Below are positions 55,424 through 64,000 of a stretch of 64,000 nt of DNA, one piece after another. The notes below the pieces were generated by a model. The model was not told where the DNA came from. It did no database searches and saw only the letters and a program-made list of their open reading frames with translations. The first letter of the stretch is position 1. Each line of letters begins with the position of its first letter. Source of the DNA: Acinetobacter qingfengensis (GTDB lineage Bacteria > Pseudomonadota > Gammaproteobacteria > Pseudomonadales > Moraxellaceae); assembly GCF_008693185.1 (NCBI RefSeq), contig NZ_VXKN01000002.1, positions 434,001 through 498,000 of the forward strand, in the 5' to 3' direction. The translations under genes and the position numbers were made by a program.

Positions 55424-55584
55424 ACATTCTTTTTGGCAATTTCTGTAACGAATGGCAAAGTAGAAGGAAGTAAGATTTGTCTTACCTCTTCTGCAATAAA
55501 GCACAAAGCGCTATTTTCAATCAAAAAAGTAGTGCTTTTTTGCCATGAGATTATTTTGCGCTTTTAAATTTTGAGGAAACAAAT

Positions 55585-55872
55585 ATGGCAGTTTCTCAAC
55601 CTGCTACCTTTAATGAAGAATGGTCTGATGATCGTGTATTTGCTTATCTAAATCATCTTCCACCAGAAGGTGTAAATGCCGATTATCATATCCTTTATAA
55701 TGCGTTTAAACACATGCGCCCACATGATTATGAGCGGCTTCTTACAAAATTCGTCGCAGACGGTCATGATGTTCATGCAACCAACCCAGAAGGGCAAACC
55801 ATTAAAGATGTGATTTCCCAATATCCACGTCAAAAAGATGGTTTTCTGGAAGTACTGGCAAAATTTCTATAA
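55585..55872 (+). CDS. PA4642-family protein
   Basis: A 95-residue soluble protein conserved in Pseudomonas and Acinetobacter as the PA4642 family, function unknown. WSDDRVFAYLNHLPPEGVNADYHILYNAFKHM in parts and a C-terminal Lys/Leu helix are seen. TTGAGGA lies 13-14 nt before the ATG. It stands after minE with a possible weak terminator (AAAGCAC...GTGCTTTTTT) between them. Confidence 0.85.
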   Translation: MAVSQPATFNEEWSDDRVFAYLNHLPPEGVNADYHILYNAFKHMRPHDYERLLTKFVADGHDVHATNPEGQTIKDVISQYPRQKDGFLEVLAKFL

Positions 55873-56057
55873 CTCAGTATCAAATTTAAAAGTAAAATAT
55901 AGCCTGATAAACAGGCTATATATTCAAAATAATAAGATAGATCATGTTATTTCAATAATATATATCGAATATTAATTTTGTATTTTCATAATTTTTTCAC
56001 AAAAAAAATCTGACTAAACACCTAAAGATCTTGATTACTTTAAATATTTTAAAGATA

Positions 56058-56684
56058 TCAGTGATTACCAATTAGGTATACACCTAATGCGGTAAATAAT
56101 CCACCAGATATTCCATCAATCCACTTTGCTGAATTTTCATAAGCCAGTTTAAACTTAGGTAATGAAAAAATAAAGGCAACCAAGCTAAACCACAATAATG
56201 TTTCCACAGATACAATAATAAATAATAATGAATGCCACTGATCTAATGCTGGATTAGTTAAGAAAACTGAAAATATACTACCAAAATAAATAATAGCTTT
56301 AGGATTAGATATATTGGTTAAAAATCCTTTCAAAAAATAAAGCCATGCAGATGTTGGCATATCAACTGTCGGAGCTTGCTGAAATGTATTTTCTTTCTTA
56401 GTAAAAGCAGAACGTAATAATTTATAGCCTAACCAACATAGATATAACCCACCTAACACCAGCATAATATGTTTTAACCAGCTCATTTTTTCAAAAATAA
56501 TATTTAATCCCATTAATGCGAGTAATGCCCATACCATGACACTGGCAGTAACACCTAAAGCTACAATAAAACTATCTTTACGACTACGGCTAATTGCAGT
56601 TTGGGACACAATCAAAAAATCTGGTCCTGGTGTAATCAATGCACAAAACTGAATAAAAGCTAATGTGCACAATGCAATCAACAT
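56058..56684 (-). CDS. LysE/RhtB-family exporter
   Basis: A 208-residue six-span transporter of the LysE superfamily. ITPGPDFLIVSQTAISRSRKDSFIVALGV in parts near residue 16 is the family signature. FLTNISNPKAIIYFGSIF near 125 is the second conserved loop. Relatives export amino acids or homoserine lactones. It starts 31 bp after ftsK on the same strand, but no functional link is implied. Confidence 0.9.
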   Translation of the reverse strand: MLIALCTLAFIQFCALITPGPDFLIVSQTAISRSRKDSFIVALGVTASVMVWALLALMGLNIIFEKMSWLKHIMLVLGGLYLCWLGYKLLRSAFTKKENTFQQAPTVDMPTSAWLYFLKGFLTNISNPKAIIYFGSIFSVFLTNPALDQWHSLLFIIVSVETLLWFSLVAFIFSLPKFKLAYENSAKWIDGISGGLFTALGVYLIGNH

Positions 56685-56715
56685 ATCTTCATTCCTATTT
56701 TTAAACTTAAAACAG

Positions 56716-59649
56716 CTAAACTAAAATATCCCGTTTCCCATTTGGTCCCATCGGACTAACCAGTCCGTTTTCTTCCATTTGGTCAACGATACGGGCTGCA
56801 CGATTATAACCTAAACTGAATTTACGCTGTAATGAAGAAACAGAAACTTTGCGACTTTCCAGTACAAATGCTACACATTGATCATATAAGGCATCACGAC
56901 TTGGATCACTGTCGCCAGAATCAAAACCAGCACTTGATCCGCCCTCTTCATCAAATGGTGTAAGAATCTCGTCAATATAATTCGGTGAACCACGTTCACG
57001 CCATGCATCACAAATACGATTGACTTCATCATCAGAAATGAATGCACCATGTACACGTTCAGGTTCAATTTTACCTGGTCCTAGAAACAACATATCACCA
57101 TGACCAAGCAAATCCTCTGCACCCCCTGCATCCAGAATAGTACGTGAGTCAATTTTTGAGTTGACACGTAATGCCACACGGGTTGGAATATTGGCCTTAA
57201 TTAATCCAGTAATGACATCTACAGAAGGTCGCTGTGTTGCCAATAACAAATGTATTCCTGCAGCACGAGATTTTTGTGCCAGACGTGTAATCATTTCTTC
57301 GGCTTTTTTGCCCACCTGCATGATCATATCAGCAAATTCATCAGCAACAATCACAATCATCGGTAATGGTTGCAAGCGTGGTGCTCGATCTTGTGTTGCA
57401 GAATCATTTGGTTTCCATGTTGGATCTATTAAATCCTCACCTCGTGCCAACGCTTCTTCAACCTTACGATTATAATCAGTAATTTTACGAATTTTAAGAA
57501 AAGACATCAGTTTATAACGGCGTTCCATTTCATTAACACACCAGTTCAAGGCACTCACTGCATCTTTCATATCAGTGACAACAGGTGTTAACAAATGTGG
57601 AATATCATTATAATTTGCTAATTCAAGTTGTTTAGGATCAATTAAAATTAAACGCAATTGATCCGGTGTATATTTGAGCAGCATGGATAAAATCATGGCA
57701 TTGACTGCAACCGATTTACCAGAACCAGTAGTTCCAGCAACCAGCATGTGCGGTGCTTTGGCCAGATCGGTTAATACTGGATGTCCAGAAATATCCTTAC
57801 CCATGGCCATACTAATCAAACCTGTAGGATCACGATAAACTGGTGTTTCAAGCAACTCGATTAAACGCACCATTTCCCGAGCGCTATTTGGCACTTCAAT
57901 ACCAATGTAAGGTTTTCCGGGAATGACTTCTACCACACGAACAGATGCCATCGACATGGATCGTGCTAAATCACGCGAAATATTGGTAACTTTCGATGCT
58001 TTAACTCCAGGCGCTAAATCCAGTTCAAAGCGAGTAACAACTGGACCAGGCTGTGCTTCTACAACTTTGGCCTTAACATTAAAATCCTGTAATTTGATTT
58101 CAAGCAATTCTGATAATCGTGTTAACTGTTCGGCAGTAAAATTTACTTTCTTATTCGGATCAACACGATCCAACATGTCAAGACCAGGTAAGGCAGATAA
58201 GTTTCTGCGTTTTTCTACGACTTGAAAAGCACGAGATACAGGTCGACCTGATGCATCAGTTAAAGGTGCATCCAAATCCTCCCAATCCTGCTCCTCATCA
58301 GGTTTACCAGCTGTTTCCTGCCATGCCTCAATAAATGCTTCCTTACTTAACGGTTTATTGGTTGAATTCTTATTTTCTTGAGCTTTATCGAATAATTGAT
58401 CAAATTGATCAATATCCAATTCTGCAAAATCATTAATCTCTGTGACTTTAGATGAGAAATTCTCTGGCAAATCAATATCTATAGTAGATGTCAAAGCAGT
58501 CATTGGCTTAGTTTTTTGTTCATTTGGTACAGCAGCCAATAATTCATCAAACACCTGATCATCTGTCCAATCCAGAAGACTTTCTTTTTTTTCTTGATTA
58601 ACATCATCATTCGCAGCCAGAATAGAAGTTTCTACTTCATTATGTTGTTGTAAATGTCGATCTGCTTCTGCAATGAGTTGTTCAATTGCATCATGAGAAT
58701 CAGATGATGGCATAGCAATAATCGGTTCAATCGAAACTACTTCATCAATAGATTCAGGAGAAGTTTGCTTTTTATCTTCAATAGTTTGCCGTTTTATATC
58801 AGAGGCTTTCCAGACCTCACCAGTATGTACCACCGAATTTTCAGCTTCTTGTATTTTTGCAATAATGGTTTCCGTCGCAACAGTCGATACAGGCTGTTTA
58901 ACAATTTTTTTCTCAATTTCACGCAGTTGTTGTTCTTCTTTAGTTGCTTCATACAAACTTTGTGAAGATTCTACTTGTTCAAGTTCACGATGTTCCTGCG
59001 CTACATTTTCTGTTTTAGTTTTTGCTCCATAATGTTTTTTATCCAGAGTTAAATCATAATCCTCTACATCTGCTGGTACATTTTTATAAAATAAATCCTG
59101 TAAATATCCCGGAATAGCACTTAATAATGTTTTTGTTTTTAACCATTCAATTTTAAATGCCAGCGTCCACAATACAACACTAAAAGCAATCAGAAAAATT
59201 ATTGCGCCAATCTGAGTTAATACTGATGATAAGCTTTTGGCAATTTCATAACCAATAACACCGCCTGATGCATTAATTAATGAGTCACTGGGTACATTCC
59301 AGAAAAAATATAATAATGCAGCAGTAGTAATTAAAATAAAAAATTGTGAAGCATAACGGAATGGGTGTGTTAAATAACTACGAGGCCACCAAACCTGAAT
59401 TGCTTCAATAAACATAAATATTGGTAATAAAACGGCTGCCCAGCCAAACAAACCATAAAGCATATCGGCAACCCATGCACCGGCAATTCCACTGGCATTA
59501 CTTACCTGTTGCGTATCACTTGATACATGCATCCAGCCTGGATCAAATGGTGTATAAGTGACGGTCGCTAAAAAAAGATAAATGCCAAACGACACCAAAA
59601 AAATGGTACTTAACACACGTTGTGCATAATTACCGCTAACTACACTCAT
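56716..59649 (-). CDS. ftsK: DNA translocase FtsK
   Basis: A 977-residue division-linked DNA pump that aligns chromosome dif sites for XerCD. Four or five N-terminal membrane spans occupy about residues 15-175. A long acidic linker rich in Glu and Gln (about 190-470) follows. The motor contains Walker A GTTGSGKS near 640 and Walker [13 protein letters not shown] near 755. The C-terminal winged-helix gamma domain ([23 protein letters not shown] in parts) reads KOPS sequences. The ATG at 59649 starts MSVVSGNYA. Confidence 0.97.
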   Translation of the reverse strand: MSVVSGNYAQRVLSTIFLVSFGIYLFLATVTYTPFDPGWMHVSSDTQQVSNASGIAGAWVADMLYGLFGWAAVLLPIFMFIEAIQVWWPRSYLTHPFRYASQFFILITTAALLYFFWNVPSDSLINASGGVIGYEIAKSLSSVLTQIGAIIFLIAFSVVLWTLAFKIEWLKTKTLLSAIPGYLQDLFYKNVPADVEDYDLTLDKKHYGAKTKTENVAQEHRELEQVESSQSLYEATKEEQQLREIEKKIVKQPVSTVATETIIAKIQEAENSVVHTGEVWKASDIKRQTIEDKKQTSPESIDEVVSIEPIIAMPSSDSHDAIEQLIAEADRHLQQHNEVETSILAANDDVNQEKKESLLDWTDDQVFDELLAAVPNEQKTKPMTALTSTIDIDLPENFSSKVTEINDFAELDIDQFDQLFDKAQENKNSTNKPLSKEAFIEAWQETAGKPDEEQDWEDLDAPLTDASGRPVSRAFQVVEKRRNLSALPGLDMLDRVDPNKKVNFTAEQLTRLSELLEIKLQDFNVKAKVVEAQPGPVVTRFELDLAPGVKASKVTNISRDLARSMSMASVRVVEVIPGKPYIGIEVPNSAREMVRLIELLETPVYRDPTGLISMAMGKDISGHPVLTDLAKAPHMLVAGTTGSGKSVAVNAMILSMLLKYTPDQLRLILIDPKQLELANYNDIPHLLTPVVTDMKDAVSALNWCVNEMERRYKLMSFLKIRKITDYNRKVEEALARGEDLIDPTWKPNDSATQDRAPRLQPLPMIVIVADEFADMIMQVGKKAEEMITRLAQKSRAAGIHLLLATQRPSVDVITGLIKANIPTRVALRVNSKIDSRTILDAGGAEDLLGHGDMLFLGPGKIEPERVHGAFISDDEVNRICDAWRERGSPNYIDEILTPFDEEGGSSAGFDSGDSDPSRDALYDQCVAFVLESRKVSVSSLQRKFSLGYNRAARIVDQMEENGLVSPMGPNGKRDILV

Positions 59650-59895
59650 CGATTATCCTATTATTGATTTACCACTTAAAATAAGCCTGAACGACACAAT
59701 TGATTATTCGTCCTATATTATGCACTGCTTCAAATAGAAAATCTTGTTACTTTATATGAATAGCGCACTTTCACTCAAAAATAACACAAATCGAGAATAT
59801 CTATTGCTCTGATCAAAATTACATGACAAAAGTCCCCTCCTCTCCTGTCAAATTTCACGTATAATTTTAACAGTTGAAAATTTATCTCAATGTAA

Positions 59896-60852
<957 letters not shown>

Positions 60853-60856
60853 TCAC

Positions 60857-60879
60857 AGAGCCGCAAGGCTCTTTTTTAT
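60857..60879 (+). terminator. Terminator of trxB
   Basis: AGAGCC and GGCTCT with a GCAA tetraloop, followed by TTTTTATTT. A textbook rho-independent terminator, 5 bp after the stop. Confidence 0.92.
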
Positions 60880-60893
60880 TTACTTAAATTAAT

Positions 60894-61619
60894 ATGAACT
60901 TTGATAGTATTTACGATTTTCCTGATCCGGAACAAGTTGACCCTGATGGTCAGGGCTTAATTTGTATCGGTGGTGATTTAACACCAGCAACATTACTTCA
61001 TGCCTATAGTCAAGGTCTATTTCCTTGGTTTAATGAAGATGAACCTATTTGCTGGTGGTGTCCAGAACCACGCTGCATCATTGAACCACAGACATTTAGG
61101 CCAAGTAAAAGCCTGATTCGCAACATGAAAAAATACAATTATCAAGTGCGTATTGATCAAGCATTTGCACAAGTCATCCAAAACTGTGCGGCACCAAGAA
61201 GTTATAGTCAGGCAACTTGGATTAGCTCACGCATTATTGAGAGCTATATCCAGCTACACCAACTTGGTTATGCTCACAGTATTGAAATCTGGGATGAAAA
61301 AGAATTAATTGGTGGTCTATATGGAATTAGCCTAGGACAAGGTTTCTTTGGTGAATCTATGTTTAACCACCGTACAGATGCTTCTAAAATGGCATTTTAT
61401 AGTCTAATGCTATTATGTGCCCAACAAAACTGTCCGTGGGTTGATTGCCAATTACCTAATGACCATCTTATGAATCTGGGAGCAACCACCACTAGCCGTA
61501 AAAGTTTTCTAAAATCGTTACAAAACGTTATAAATAAACCAAATATAGATTGGAAACTCTACCAAAACAGTGTATTTTCAACCTATGATATTGCTATAAA
61601 GAATAACTTAAACGGCTAG
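60894..61619 (+). CDS. aat: Leucyl/phenylalanyl-tRNA-protein transferase
   Basis: A 241-residue GNAT-fold transferase that adds Leu or Phe to protein N-termini starting with Lys or Arg, marking them for ClpSAP. The N-terminal DFPDPEQVDPDGQGLICIGGDLTP in parts is typical, with YSQGLFPWF and WWCPEPR near residue 40-57. GGLYGISLGQGFFGESMF near 140 is the active region. It lies 17 bp before bpt, forming an N-degron operon. Confidence 0.95.
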   Translation: MNFDSIYDFPDPEQVDPDGQGLICIGGDLTPATLLHAYSQGLFPWFNEDEPICWWCPEPRCIIEPQTFRPSKSLIRNMKKYNYQVRIDQAFAQVIQNCAAPRSYSQATWISSRIIESYIQLHQLGYAHSIEIWDEKELIGGLYGISLGQGFFGESMFNHRTDASKMAFYSLMLLCAQQNCPWVDCQLPNDHLMNLGATTTSRKSFLKSLQNVINKPNIDWKLYQNSVFSTYDIAIKNNLNG

Positions 61620-61635
61620 AGGTTGGGTTTAAGGC

Positions 61636-62442
61636 ATGAAATCATATACACCTCCGATAACGCCTTTGGATGATTTACAGTACTACATCACGCCACCGCA
61701 TGATTGTAGCTACTTAACTCATCGCTCTGCTCGTATGGTTTTTCTAGATCCGGTACAGCGTATAGATACAGTGACCTTATCTGAATTGTCTCGCTCAGGT
61801 TTTCGTCGTAGTGGTGATTTTATTTATCGCCCTGAATGTCATCTATGTCGACAATGCCTTACTGCACGAATTCCTGTACATCTATTCGAAGCAAACAGTA
61901 GCCAAAGAAAGGCGATTAAACGCAATAATGACTTGCGTATCACAATTACACCAACAATAAAAGCACAAGACTATCATTATACACTTTACGAACGCTATAT
62001 TCGTTTACGTCATCATGATGGTGATATGTATCCTCCTTCACGTGATCAATTTGAGAAATTTTTAGTTCATAGCTGTGCAGAAAGCTTCTTTTTAGAATTA
62101 TGGAAAGATGATCAACTCATGAGTGTCGCAACCTGTGATCAATTAGATGATGGATTGTCAGCGGTCTACACTTTTTTTGAGCCTGAAGAACATCGTCGTA
62201 GCCTTGGTGTCTACTCAATTTTAAGTCAAATTGAATATGTTAAATCGCAGGGATTAGATTATCTATATTTAGGCTATTGGGTTCCTCATTCTGCAAAAAT
62301 GACATATAAAATTCAATATACGCCACTTGAAGTCCTGCTTGATGGGCAATGGTTAAGATTTTCCCATCATCTAACCCAGGAAGAAGTTGAACAAATTGGC
62401 ACCTCATTAATCAATACTTTCCCAAGTCGCGTGAATAAATAG
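61636..62442 (+). CDS. bpt: Aspartate/glutamate leucyltransferase
   Basis: A 268-residue ATE-family enzyme that adds Leu to N-terminal Asp or Glu. The N-terminal CSYLTHRSARMVFLDP near residue 24 and the cysteine pair ECHLCRQC near residue 72 match Bpt. SVATCDQLDDGLSAVYTFFEPEEHRRSLG in parts near 175 and YLGYWV near 215 are conserved. Directly downstream of aat. Confidence 0.94.
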   Translation: MKSYTPPITPLDDLQYYITPPHDCSYLTHRSARMVFLDPVQRIDTVTLSELSRSGFRRSGDFIYRPECHLCRQCLTARIPVHLFEANSSQRKAIKRNNDLRITITPTIKAQDYHYTLYERYIRLRHHDGDMYPPSRDQFEKFLVHSCAESFFLELWKDDQLMSVATCDQLDDGLSAVYTFFEPEEHRRSLGVYSILSQIEYVKSQGLDYLYLGYWVPHSAKMTYKIQYTPLEVLLDGQWLRFSHHLTQEEVEQIGTSLINTFPSRVNK

Positions 62443-62539
62443 ACGAATGGTCACAGTACTTATCATTTTCACCTAATTATCATTCCTTTGTGCAAAAGCC
62501 AATATAAAAGTTTTTGCATAAACTTGATATATAAATATT

Positions 62540-63004
62540 TTAAGAAGAAAATTGAAAAATGTTGGCATTCAACATATTCACCATAATAATCGCATGTTCT
62601 TTTTTATGATTCGCAGTAGGATAGTAATTTTTACGCATATCAATTTGATGAAATCCGGTCTTTTCATATAATTTAATTGCAGCCTGATTGCTCTCACGTA
62701 CTTCAAGAAAAATTTGAGAACATTTTTCACCTAAACGATTGATTGCAGCCTCAAGTAATGTGAAGCCAAGTCCTTGTCCCTGAAATTCGGGATCTATCGC
62801 CATTAACAATAAGTTCGCTTCATCCAGTACAGGCTGCATAATACAAAATCCCACAACCCTTTGATAATTTTCGATCACTGTACACTGATAACTTTGCAAA
62901 CTGTCTATAAATTGATTTTTTGTCCATGGATGATACTGAACTTGTTGTTCTATATTGATCACAGATTCAAGATCAATTTTTTGCATTGGACGAATGTTTA
63001 TCAT
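62540..63004 (-). CDS. rimI: RimI-like GNAT acetyltransferase
   Basis: A 154-residue GNAT protein likely to acetylate the N-terminus of ribosomal protein S18. NIRPMQKIDLESVINIEQQ opens it; PWTKNQFIDSL near residue 26 is typical of RimI. The acetyl-CoA loop is LLLMAIDPEFQGQGLGFTLLE in parts near 65-82. LEVRESNQAAIKLYEKTGFHQIDMRKNYY in parts near 105 completes the fold. It is convergent with bpt. Confusion with another small GNAT is possible. Confidence 0.83.
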   Translation of the reverse strand: MINIRPMQKIDLESVINIEQQVQYHPWTKNQFIDSLQSYQCTVIENYQRVVGFCIMQPVLDEANLLLMAIDPEFQGQGLGFTLLEAAINRLGEKCSQIFLEVRESNQAAIKLYEKTGFHQIDMRKNYYPTANHKKEHAIIMVNMLNANIFQFSS

Positions 63005-63451
63005 ATTTTAATCAATATTAGATCAAGTAAAGATGCTGCTAAGTATATAGACATCAATACATAAAATTGAATATTTTTTTAAATTATTTAAAACTGAAAA
63101 TAAATCACATATTTTAAAAATTCACTTAAAATAATCACAATAATACTTATTTTAAGAAAAATATAATGTGTTAAAACAAATTCAAATAAATTTTATTAAT
63201 TTATTAATAATACCTAAAAATAATACCAATATACACAAAATTAATGCTGAAGTAACTTATTGTTTCACATTGTTTTATTTTATCAATACTCTCTATTTTA
63301 AAATAAAAATCAATGGTACATTTCTTTTGCTCAAAATTAGATTAAATATCAAGATGCCATTTATAAATTGATAGTTAATCAATTTTATTTTGAGTATGAG
63401 AATACTTAGATATCCTAAGTATAAGCATTGTGTAAAATGATAGGATAGATT
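63005..63451. other. Very AT-rich gene-free stretch
   Basis: 447 bp, the most AT-rich part of the window, between divergent rimI-like and lipoprotein genes. Open frames here consist of Lys, Ile, Asn and Phe only and look like chance. An interrupted dyad TACTTAG...CTAAGTA lies at 63403-63421, 31 bp upstream of the lipoprotein gene. Confidence 0.5.
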
Positions 63452-63697
63452 ATGAATCTTTTAAAAAATACTGCTTTGATTGGTGCCATTTCAATTGCAG
63501 CATTTGCTGTAACAGGTTGTGCAAGTACCCATGACTCCCAACCCGCTGATGATGCTGCTACAACTCAGACTGCTCCAGCTCCAGTAGAAAGCCAACCAGT
63601 AGCATCAGCTCAACCTACTGATAGCTATGCTCCAGCAAGTGATATCCAATCAACTGATCCAAGTCAAGCAACCAGTGCCGATAGTTCTGTACAATAA
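63452..63697 (+). CDS. Small low-complexity lipoprotein
   Basis: An 81-residue protein with a clear lipoprotein signal (lipobox AVTGC, lipidated C at residue 23). After it comes a disordered tail made almost only of Ala, Ser, Thr, Pro, Gln and Asp. No fold or catalytic residue is visible. ATAGGATAG precedes the ATG. It may be a periplasmic spacer or envelope lipoprotein. Function unknown. Confidence 0.82.
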   Translation: MNLLKNTALIGAISIAAFAVTGCASTHDSQPADDAATTQTAPAPVESQPVASAQPTDSYAPASDIQSTDPSQATSADSSVQ

Positions 63698-63703
63698 TTA
63701 CTC

Positions 63704-63735
63704 ATATAAATCCTCACTTCTGTGAGGATTTATAT
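63704..63735 (+). terminator. Terminator of the lipoprotein gene
   Basis: Perfect 14-bp arms ATATAAATCCTCAC and GTGAGGATTTATAT with a 4-nt loop, 7 bp after the stop. The T tract is weak, but stem symmetry is complete. Confidence 0.75.
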
Positions 63736-63949
63736 AAATCAATATCCAATCCTTTAAATCTATCAAAATCATATTTAGTAATTTATTTAGAACGCAACAA
63801 TATATTCATAAATTTTCAATATTATTTAGATAAAAAATATCTAAAATGATTTAATGCTTATCAATTATTTTATTATTAATGCAATCCTAAATATACAAAT
63901 ATCTAAGTCCACATTAATAGCACGGTATCATTTTTTATTATTGATAATA
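63736..63949. other. AT-rich stretch without genes
   Basis: About 210 bp between two terminators. I see nothing in it beyond runs of A and T. Confidence 0.5.
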
Positions 63950-63978
63950 AAAAAACGCCCCAAAGTGGGGCGTTTTTT
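63950..63978. terminator. Strong bidirectional terminator at the right edge
   Basis: AAAAAACGCCCC and GGGGCGTTTTTT form a 12-bp stem with a 5-nt loop and A/T runs on both sides. It probably ends a minus-strand gene lying beyond the window. Confidence 0.9.
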
Positions 63979-64000
63979 AATAGCATAAAGTGATTATGCA

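Noticed and set aside
63168..63371. 67-residue open frame in the AT-rich gap
   Set aside because: Composition is what AT-rich random DNA gives (Lys, Ile, Asn, Phe), with no ribosome site or family likeness.

Overview
The window looks like chromosome of an Acinetobacter-type gammaproteobacterium (Moraxellaceae). This rests on low GC, gene order (lptM-lysA-dapF-xerC, ibaG-murA-hisG...hisD-hisC, rpoN-hpf, minCDE, ftsK/trxB-aat-bpt) and protein style. The species cannot be named from the sequence alone. One tRNA gene (Asn) is present. There is no rRNA, CRISPR array, insertion sequence or phage module.

Layout. 1-2,700: a minus-strand group for a glycosylglycerate-type compatible solute (HAD phosphatase, GT-A glycosyltransferase, then a truncated membrane transporter). 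2,950-6,200: tRNA-Asn, a DUF2726 protein, hemB, and ubiC-ubiA. 6,300-7,350: ohr/ohrR peroxide defence with a perfect 24-bp operator. 7,600-9,150: glnA behind a textbook sigma-54 promoter; rpoN itself lies at 49-50 kb. 9,400-11,150: etfBA. 11,450-16,230: xerC, dapF, lysA, lptM and an AmpG-like carrier. 16,400-18,700: patatin lipoprotein, NfeD and SPFH protein.

18,900-40,800 is the accessory part and the most interesting region: a catabolic island of about 22 kb. It encodes three regulators (TetR, IclR, a short AraC), two unrelated acyl-CoA ligases (ADP-forming and AMP-forming), a pair of acyl-CoA dehydrogenases and three crotonase-fold enzymes, one with an unrecognised N-terminal extension. 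It also encodes a PaaH-like 3-hydroxyacyl-CoA dehydrogenase, a single SDR, a tandem double-SDR fusion, a luciferase-like flavin monooxygenase with its flavin reductase, an SMP-30 lactonase-like protein, a SnoaL/NTF2-like protein, an AAHS-type MFS importer and an outer-membrane SphA/MetA-like protein. No thiolase is present. The gene content fits uptake, oxidation, lactone formation and opening, CoA activation and beta-oxidation-like breakdown of an alicyclic or terpenoid-like acid or ketone. The substrate is not known. Related palindromes (ATTCAYAT-ATRTGAAT type) occur upstream of several of its transcription units and may be the operator of one of its regulators. etfBA nearby could accept electrons from the acyl-CoA dehydrogenases.

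41,100-64,000 returns to core genes: pabB, hisC, hisD, a DUF4272 protein, hisG, murA, ibaG, hpf, rpoN, a DJ-1/PfpI protein, an acyltransferase, a voltage-sensor-like membrane protein, minCDE, a PA4642-family protein, a LysE-type exporter, ftsK, trxB, aat, bpt, a RimI-like acetyltransferase and a small low-complexity lipoprotein. The window ends with a strong terminator hairpin.
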